64,000 nucleotides of DNA from Treponema sp. (lineage in GTDB: Bacteria; Spirochaetota; Spirochaetia; Treponematales; Treponemataceae): contig JAEDCY010000003.1 of NCBI GenBank assembly GCA_016293915.1, positions 1 through 64,000 on the forward strand, written 5' to 3'. Below the pieces are notes generated by a model. It saw nothing but the letters and a program-made list of their open reading frames with translations. It ran no database searches and was not told the DNA's origin. Within the stretch, counting starts at the first letter, position 1. Every line of letters starts with the position of its first letter. Position numbers and translations under genes: made by a program. Shown piece after piece: positions 59,023-64,000 of this stretch.

Positions 59023-59079
59023 CAATAATAATAACGGTATTACAAGTGTTAAACAACTGTAATACTGTTAATATTATTG
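59023..59079. promoter_or_regulatory. Imperfect palindrome, probable operator of the XRE regulator
   Basis: CAATAATAATAACGGTATTACA (59023-59044, 22 nt) pairs with 59058-59079 with two mismatches around a 13-nt centre. It lies between the divergent esterase and XRE genes. Confidence 0.6.
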
Positions 59080-59112
59080 TATTACTATGGTTTTTATGCG
59101 AAAAAATGATTT

Positions 59113-59118
59113 TATAAT
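59113..59118 (+). promoter_or_regulatory. -10 box of the XRE regulator (leaderless)
   Basis: TATAAT, 6 nt before the ATG at 59125; no Shine-Dalgarno. Confidence 0.5.
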
Positions 59119-59124
59119 TAAAAT

Positions 59125-59445
59125 ATGACCCACTTTCAGAATATTTTTATAAGAAATTTGAGATTTTTAAGGACAAAAGCTGAACTAAGTCAGTTAAAAT
59201 TTTCCGAGCTTATAGAAATAACACCAAACTATCTGAATGCTGTGGAAAATGGAAAATATTTTCCTTCTCCTGAAGTTATAGACAGGATATGTAATGTTTT
59301 ACAGATTCTTCCATATCAATTATTTTTAGAAGAGCAGACTTTTGCCAACTCTGAAAGGATTCAGTCTATTCAAATAATATCAAAACTTAAACAATCGGTT
59401 TCATCAGAGTTTGACAAAATTATTTCTGAAATATCGAAAAAATAA
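59125..59445 (+). CDS. XRE-family transcriptional regulator
   Basis: A 106-residue protein with a helix-turn-helix at residues 7-66: RNLRFLRTKAELSQLKFSEL, then IEITPNYLNAVENGKYFPSPEVIDRICNVL. The rest (residues 70-106) is a helix ending in EISKK. It probably binds the palindrome just upstream to control itself and the divergent esterase/acyltransferase genes. Composition is AT-rich, like that locus. Confidence 0.85.
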   Translation: MTHFQNIFIRNLRFLRTKAELSQLKFSELIEITPNYLNAVENGKYFPSPEVIDRICNVLQILPYQLFLEEQTFANSERIQSIQIISKLKQSVSSEFDKIISEISKK

Positions 59446-59488
59446 ATACAGGCTAACAATAGAACTTACAGCATCTGCGGTTCTCAAA

Positions 59489-60868
59489 TCAATACATTTT
59501 TTCTAATGTAACAAGTGCCATATTTTTTGAATTCTCAATAACATAATCTGTAAAACCTGATAGAGAAAACAACATAGTCTTTAGATTTGAAGCTGGCAAG
59601 TAATTCAATTTTTCTTGAAAGTTCTCTAAATCTTCTTTATCGAGTTTTTCTGACTTAAATTTACATTCGCCGGCGAGAACATATTTTTTACCATCTAAGC
59701 CAAGTAAATCAATTTCAACAGTTTTTATTTCTTTACCAGCCTTTATAGAATTCTGATATTCGACAACGTCAGTTAAAAAACAAGGTACTTTCTTTGTTCC
59801 CACATTACCCAGAATGTATTCCTTTGCCATCTTTTCAAATACACTTCCCATAAATTGATGCAACTTCTGTTTTACTTTTTGTTCAAAATAAAGCTTTCCC
59901 TTTCCACTGTTTATAAGGCTTACACCCGGAGCAACATATTTGAAGTAGAAATTTACCATTGAATCAGAAATTACATAATATGGTTTTGGAGCCTCACGAC
60001 GCTCAACAATTTCTGCAGCAATAAGATTCTTAAGACAGAAGCTGATGTCTGACATTCCTGTGGTCATTTGAATTTCATTATATTTTGTTTTCCCCTTTGC
60101 TATAGCATCTATTATGGAATTATAGGCAACCGGGTTTGATTTTTCAGCTGTAATAACAGTCTTAATTTGTTCTTCGGAGAAAAAGGCATTTCTTGAGAAA
60201 AAAAGTTTTTCTATATTCACATCAAGCGAAAGGTTACTATCAAACTGTTCCAGATATTTTGCTACACCACCAGTTAGTCCGTAAACAATAGCTTTCTCCT
60301 CTTCATTATACCCCGGAACAAATAAAGCGGTATCCTTATAATCAAAAGGATTAATTTTAAATTCACGATTAGCTCTTCCATGAAGTGGAGCCAACGTTCC
60401 TAGCACTTCTTCCTTCATAAAAGAAACCAGAGAACCAAGTAAAATAAAATATAGATTTGATTTATTCCATTTCCCATCAATATATTTCTGCAACAAAGAA
60501 TTCATATATGGACAGGATTTTGCAAGATACGGATATTCATCAATTACAAAAATAATCCGTTCTTTTGAAGATTCTTCTGCAATAAAATCGAATACTGAAT
60601 CAAAGGAATCGAACTTAAGTTTCCCGCTAAGATTTGGAGTAAGACTTTCCAGGACATCATTTCCCATTCTTTCCAAAAGTTCTGTCTCGGTCATTTCTGT
60701 GCTTACAAAAGACACAGACTTGCATTTATTAATTTCAATAAACTTATTAATGAGCGTAGTTTTTCCAACTCGTCTACGCCCAAAAAGGACAGCCATTTGG
60801 AAGCCTTTTTTGTTATAAAGTTCTTGAAGTGATACAAGTTCTTCTTTTCTTCCTATGAATTTATCCAT
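59489..60868 (-). CDS. AAA ATPase with DUF234 (PD-(D/E)xK-like) C terminus
   Basis: A 459-residue ATPase of the archaeal-type AAA_14 group. Start at MDKFIGRKEELVSLQELY (60868). Walker A GRRRVGKTTLINKFI near residue 31, Walker B IIFVIDEYPYLAKS near 110, sensor/Arg region LYFILLGSLVSFM near 145, a winged-helix part and the DUF234 C-terminal domain, where EIDLLGLDGKKYVLAGECKF near 385 gives the Asp and Glu-x-Lys of a nuclease-like fold. Function unknown; members are common in variable islands. A perfect 23-bp inverted repeat sits 28 bases upstream of the start codon. Confidence 0.85.
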   Translation of the reverse strand: MDKFIGRKEELVSLQELYNKKGFQMAVLFGRRRVGKTTLINKFIEINKCKSVSFVSTEMTETELLERMGNDVLESLTPNLSGKLKFDSFDSVFDFIAEESSKERIIFVIDEYPYLAKSCPYMNSLLQKYIDGKWNKSNLYFILLGSLVSFMKEEVLGTLAPLHGRANREFKINPFDYKDTALFVPGYNEEEKAIVYGLTGGVAKYLEQFDSNLSLDVNIEKLFFSRNAFFSEEQIKTVITAEKSNPVAYNSIIDAIAKGKTKYNEIQMTTGMSDISFCLKNLIAAEIVERREAPKPYYVISDSMVNFYFKYVAPGVSLINSGKGKLYFEQKVKQKLHQFMGSVFEKMAKEYILGNVGTKKVPCFLTDVVEYQNSIKAGKEIKTVEIDLLGLDGKKYVLAGECKFKSEKLDKEDLENFQEKLNYLPASNLKTMLFSLSGFTDYVIENSKNMALVTLEKMY

Positions 60869-60895
60869 ATTTATAACCCTTTTTTGCAACAAGGT

Positions 60896-60947
60896 TTACT
60901 AGAGTAAACTCTACTAGAGTACTTTCTAGTAGAGTTTACTCTAGTAA
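60896..60947. promoter_or_regulatory. Perfect 23-bp inverted repeat upstream of the AAA ATPase
   Basis: TTACTAGAGTAAACTCTACT then AGA (60896-60918) pairs perfectly with 60925-60947, leaving a 6-nt centre (GTACTT). Within each arm ACTAGAGT-like words repeat. It is AT-rich without a T run, so an operator is likelier than a terminator for either neighbour (the ATPase start is 28 bases away; the uvrB stop is on the other side of the ATPase). Confidence 0.75.
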
Positions 60948-60986
60948 TACTATATGGATAATTATTATTTGTCAATGAAAACTTGA

Positions 60987-62984
60987 TTATTTCCCGTACT
61001 GTGCTTCAATATCCCGAATCTGATCACGAAGTGCCGCAGCCTGCTCATACTCCATGCGGTCGGCACAGGCAGACATTTCTTCGGTAAGCGCTTTAATAAG
61101 CTTTTTGCGTTCCTTAGGATTAAAGAGATTTGCCTCTTTCTTTAGAACTTCAAGTTCCATTGCGGCACCAGCTTCGGCATCCTGTTTTTCGTGAACAAGA
61201 ATATCTTCAACAGCCTTTGAAATTGTTTTCGGAGTAATTCCGTGTTCCTCATTGTAGGCCTGCTGAACCTCGCGGCGGTGCTTTGTTTCTTTAATAGCAG
61301 CTTCCATTGCAGGGCTCATGTGGTCGGCATACATAACAACTTTACCTTCTGCATTGCGGGCAGCACGACCAATAATCTGAATGAGCGAAGTTTCCGAGCG
61401 CAAAAATCCGATTTTATCCGCATCAAGAATTGCAATAAAGCTTACTTCTGGAAGGTCAATTCCTTCTCGAAGCAGGTTGATTCCAATCAAAACATCAATT
61501 TCGCCTGTACGAAGCGATTTCAAAATCTCAACGCGCTCAAAGGTATCAATTTCTGAGTGAATGTATTTTACTTTTAGTTTGAGTTCGGTCAGATAGTCGG
61601 TAAGGTCTTCGGCCATCTTCTTGGTCAACGTCAAAATCAGGCTGCGTTCGTGGCGGTCAATTCGCTCGCGAACTTCCTTGTAAATATCTTCCATCTGACC
61701 TTCACTAGGCCTGATCTCTACTTCCGGATCAAGTAGGCCTGTAGGACGAATCAGCTGTTCAACAACCTGAGTACTCTGCTTTATTTCTTCCGGCCGCGGA
61801 GTTGCTGTAACATAAATTATCTGATTCATTTTGGCATCAAACTCTGCTTTTTTCAAAGGTCTGTTATCAAAAGCAGATGGAAGACGGAATCCAAAATCAA
61901 TAAGATTCTGCTTTCGGCTGCGATCCCCTTCATACATTGCGCCAATCTGAGGAACAGAAACATGAGCCTCATCTATCATGCATAAAAAATCATCCGGAAA
62001 ATAATGAAGCAGAGTTGCAGGAGGTTCTCCGCGAGCACGTCCAGAAATAGGTCCTGAATAATTTTCAATTCCAGGGCAGGTTCCCATTTCACGAAGCATT
62101 TCAATATCATAAGTAGTACGGGTTTTCAGACGTTCTGCCTCCAGCATTTTTCCCATACTGCGAAGCTCTTCTACCCTCTCTTCCATCTCCTTTTCAATAC
62201 GACTAGTTGCATCTATCAATTTATCTTGAGGAACAACAAAGTGCTTAGCCGGATAAAAAACAGTTTCATCAAGTTCACCAGTTACATCGCGGTTCATTAC
62301 ATTAAAGCGCTGGATTCTCACAACATCTTCCCAGTCAAGCAGAATACGATAAGCCTCATCTGTTTCCATATAAGGTGGAAAGACTTCAATTACATCTCCC
62401 TTAATACGAAAGTTTCCACGTTCAAGCACATTATCGTTTCTGCTATACTGCATAGAAATCAACTTGTTTGCAAACTTTTTAGGATCAAAGGTTTGCCCCA
62501 CTTCAACGTGTTCTCGCATTCCCTTGTACACATCCGGCATACCAAGACCATAAATACAAGAAACAGTTGCAACAACAATAACGTCACGTCTTTCCATAAG
62601 GCTGTAAGTGGCAGCAAGACGCATCTGGTCGATTTCGCGGTTTATGTCACAATCCTTTTCGATATAAAGATCACGAGCCGCAACGTAGGCTTCAGGCTGA
62701 TAGTAATCGTAATATGAGACAAAATATTCAACAGCATTATTCGGAAAGAAAGATTTGAACTCGCGATAAAGCTGGGCCGAAAGAGTTTTGTTATGGCTGA
62801 TAATCAAAGTAGGACGCTGAACCTTCTCTATGATTTTTGCCATAGTAAAGGTTTTACCAGAACCAGTAACACCCTTTAGTGTCTGAAACTTATCACCGCG
62901 CAAAAAACCTTCACTAAGTTTTTCTATCGCCTGCCCCTGATCTCCACTCGGCTCAAAAGGTGAAACCACCTCAAATTTTCTCAT
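60987..62984 (-). CDS. uvrB: UvrABC excinuclease subunit B
   Basis: A 665-residue damage-verification helicase of nucleotide excision repair. Walker A LKGVTGSGKTFTMAKII near residue 39; the beta-hairpin YDYYQPEAYVAARDLYIEKD near 92; DEAHVSVPQ motif near 335; motif VI IGRAARNAEGKVVMYAD near 535; and the C-terminal UVR domain (LTEEMSACADRMEYEQAAALRDQI) that contacts UvrC. Length and order match the family. AGGGG precedes the ATG. Htr A lies upstream on the same strand with a repeat between them. Confidence 0.97.
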   Translation of the reverse strand: MRKFEVVSPFEPSGDQGQAIEKLSEGFLRGDKFQTLKGVTGSGKTFTMAKIIEKVQRPTLIISHNKTLSAQLYREFKSFFPNNAVEYFVSYYDYYQPEAYVAARDLYIEKDCDINREIDQMRLAATYSLMERRDVIVVATVSCIYGLGMPDVYKGMREHVEVGQTFDPKKFANKLISMQYSRNDNVLERGNFRIKGDVIEVFPPYMETDEAYRILLDWEDVVRIQRFNVMNRDVTGELDETVFYPAKHFVVPQDKLIDATSRIEKEMEERVEELRSMGKMLEAERLKTRTTYDIEMLREMGTCPGIENYSGPISGRARGEPPATLLHYFPDDFLCMIDEAHVSVPQIGAMYEGDRSRKQNLIDFGFRLPSAFDNRPLKKAEFDAKMNQIIYVTATPRPEEIKQSTQVVEQLIRPTGLLDPEVEIRPSEGQMEDIYKEVRERIDRHERSLILTLTKKMAEDLTDYLTELKLKVKYIHSEIDTFERVEILKSLRTGEIDVLIGINLLREGIDLPEVSFIAILDADKIGFLRSETSLIQIIGRAARNAEGKVVMYADHMSPAMEAAIKETKHRREVQQAYNEEHGITPKTISKAVEDILVHEKQDAEAGAAMELEVLKKEANLFNPKERKKLIKALTEEMSACADRMEYEQAAALRDQIRDIEAQYGK

Positions 62985-63000
62985 AAAAAACCCCTGTCAC

Positions 63001-63051
63001 CCGGTGGTTGAGTGATGCGAAGCATCGTATCGAAACCACCTCGAGATGACG
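63001..63051. repeat. GGTGGTTGAG palindrome nested between GTCAC and GATGAC ends
   Basis: CCGGTGGTTGAGTGATGCGA then AGCATCGTATCGAAACCACC at 63001-63040, with GTCA at 62997 and GAGATGAC at 63044-63051 outside it. Its hairpin GATGCGAAGCATC is perfect. Confidence 0.8.
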
Positions 63052-63060
63052 CTTTTGTTT

Positions 63061-63999
63061 TTAACTCTCAACTAATTTTATCTTCAAAGTAACATTCTTG
63101 CGGTTACGGCGCACAACCACCGTTACAACATCCCCAGCCTTCTTGCTTTCAAGCGCAGAATAATAATCAGCCAGAGAAGTTACCGCAATATTATCAATCT
63201 GAGTAATTACATCACCACCAATGTAGATGATATCACGGCGGGAACCATAGTAAGCAGCCTCCGTTCCACCGCGCAAACCTGCAGACTCAGCATTTCCACC
63301 TTTTGCAACTTCAGAAATCAAAACACCGCTGGCAATATCAAGGCCGGCATACTGAGCAATTCTGCGGCTCAACTGGATTACAGTCGCATCAATCGTACCG
63401 CGGTGAACCTTTCCGTATTTAATTAAATCAGCAACAACACGAACAGCTGTTGTAGAAGGCACCGCAAAACCAACACCCGCAGAGCTTCCCGAACTAGACT
63501 GAATCATCGTGTTTATACCAATCATCTTACCATTTGTATCAAGCAGAGGACCACCAGAGTTTCCAGGATTTATGGCTGCATCTGTTTGAACCATATCACG
63601 AATAATTCTGTTATTCGAATTCTGAATAGGACGGCCGAGACCAGAAACAATTCCAGTAGTCATAGTACGTTCCAGACCAAACGGGTTACCGATTGCTATA
63701 ACACGCTGTCCAACCTTAAGAGAGCTGGAATCGCCAAAAGCAATTGTTTTCAATTCCATACCAGCCGGCGGCGTAAACTTAATTACAGCAAGATCACTAT
63801 CCTGATCAGTTCCAACTACCTCCGCCTCATACTGTGTTCCATCGAAGAGCGAAACGTATATCTTTGTTGCATCAGCAATAACATGTACATTTGTAAGAAT
63901 GTAACCACGCTTATCAATAATCGAACCGCTTCCACTTCCACCATCCTGAACATAAGGCTGCAAAAACCAGTCATAAGCTGTAACCTGAGTATTAATATT
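63061..63999 (-). CDS. HtrA/DegP-like serine protease, 5' end beyond the window
   Basis: The frame remains open to the right edge, so the start lies outside; at least 313 residues are visible. Trypsin-like domain: His in LTNVHVIADATK, Asp in DQDSDLAVIKF, Ser in INPGNSGGPLLDTNG. One PDZ domain follows (GVLISEVAKGGNAESAGLRG through VTQIDNIAVTSLADYYSALE) and the protein ends in KIKLVES. The visible start-like Leu/Met codon at 63963 is internal. Such proteases degrade misfolded envelope proteins; a signal sequence or anchor is expected upstream. A repeat separates it from uvrB. Confidence 0.9.
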   Translation of the reverse strand, partial: NINTQVTAYDWFLQPYVQDGGSGSGSIIDKRGYILTNVHVIADATKIYVSLFDGTQYEAEVVGTDQDSDLAVIKFTPPAGMELKTIAFGDSSSLKVGQRVIAIGNPFGLERTMTTGIVSGLGRPIQNSNNRIIRDMVQTDAAINPGNSGGPLLDTNGKMIGINTMIQSSSGSSAGVGFAVPSTTAVRVVADLIKYGKVHRGTIDATVIQLSRRIAQYAGLDIASGVLISEVAKGGNAESAGLRGGTEAAYYGSRRDIIYIGGDVITQIDNIAVTSLADYYSALESKKAGDVVTVVVRRNRKNVTLKIKLVES

Positions 64000-64000
64000 C

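Overview
The window is a stretch of bacterial chromosome with moderate-to-low GC. Housekeeping genes are mixed on both strands with short AT-rich accessory patches. Gene content and protein style (HD-GYP and GGDEF signalling, a group 2 sigma factor behind a sigma-54 promoter, a CBS-containing family II pyrophosphatase, a zinc-ribbon L28, many MATE and ABC exporters, two sialate-esterase-like proteins) best fit a host-associated or rumen/gut treponeme (Spirochaetota). This is inference from recognised families; there is no rRNA or tRNA gene here to settle it.

Layout. 1-8.1 kb: dnaE, a tandem hairpin repeat, a YggT-like membrane protein, recG and a sigma factor. 8.1-14 kb: gatCA (transcribed leftward), a large mirrored palindrome, a YgjV-like protein, a flavin reductase-like protein, a sialate O-acetylesterase and a small secreted protein. 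14-16.5 kb: a candidate small RNA facing a 35-residue ORF, then a type II restriction-modification pair. 16.5-22.4 kb: a leader peptide with a stem-loop ahead of a heterodimeric ABC exporter, an unknown protein, cytidine deaminase and a Nudix hydrolase. 22.4-34 kb: HD-GYP protein, asnS, a HipA-like kinase pair, a BrkB-cNMP fusion, guaA, a CBS pyrophosphatase and a PHP protein. 33.9-42.8 kb: a frameshifted diguanylate cyclase, an alanine/sodium symporter, two MATE exporters flanking a DUF2156 acyltransferase and a Cys-cluster protein, and an acyltransferase-3. 42.9-49.6 kb: a second heterodimeric ABC exporter converging on a two-component system with a Gly/Pro-rich secreted protein and a divergent lipoprotein. 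49.8-64 kb: transketolase, an EIIA protein with a large unknown partner, a PhnP-like hydrolase, rpmB, galK, a degenerate acyltransferase/esterase locus, an XRE regulator, an AAA/DUF234 ATPase, uvrB and a truncated htrA.

The most distinctive theme is repetitive palindromic DNA. (i) Short palindromes of the GTCATnCtGAACttGTTTCAG type lie between genes. (ii) GGTGGTTGAG...CTCAACCACC palindromes lie between genes and also in frame inside recG, an ABC exporter and next to/inside a Nudix gene. (iii) A long hairpin element (core hairpin AGTCC/GGACT) is inserted inside a type (i) palindrome at 33.7 kb and recurs at 35.2 kb. (iv) A 135-bp, multi-hairpin core occurs twice in opposite orientation (10.1 and 55.4 kb), each time embedded in long inverted repeats whose sequence is specific to that locus but remains self-complementary. 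Element (iv) is the best candidate for something undescribed.

Regulation visible in the sequence includes a canonical sigma-54 (-24/-12) promoter in front of a group 2 sigma factor, a ribosome-attenuator-like leader before an ABC exporter, perfect palindromic operators before the HipA-like and AAA-ATPase loci, and at least seven genes whose -10 box lies only 6-8 nt from the start codon with no Shine-Dalgarno sequence, which suggests leaderless mRNAs.
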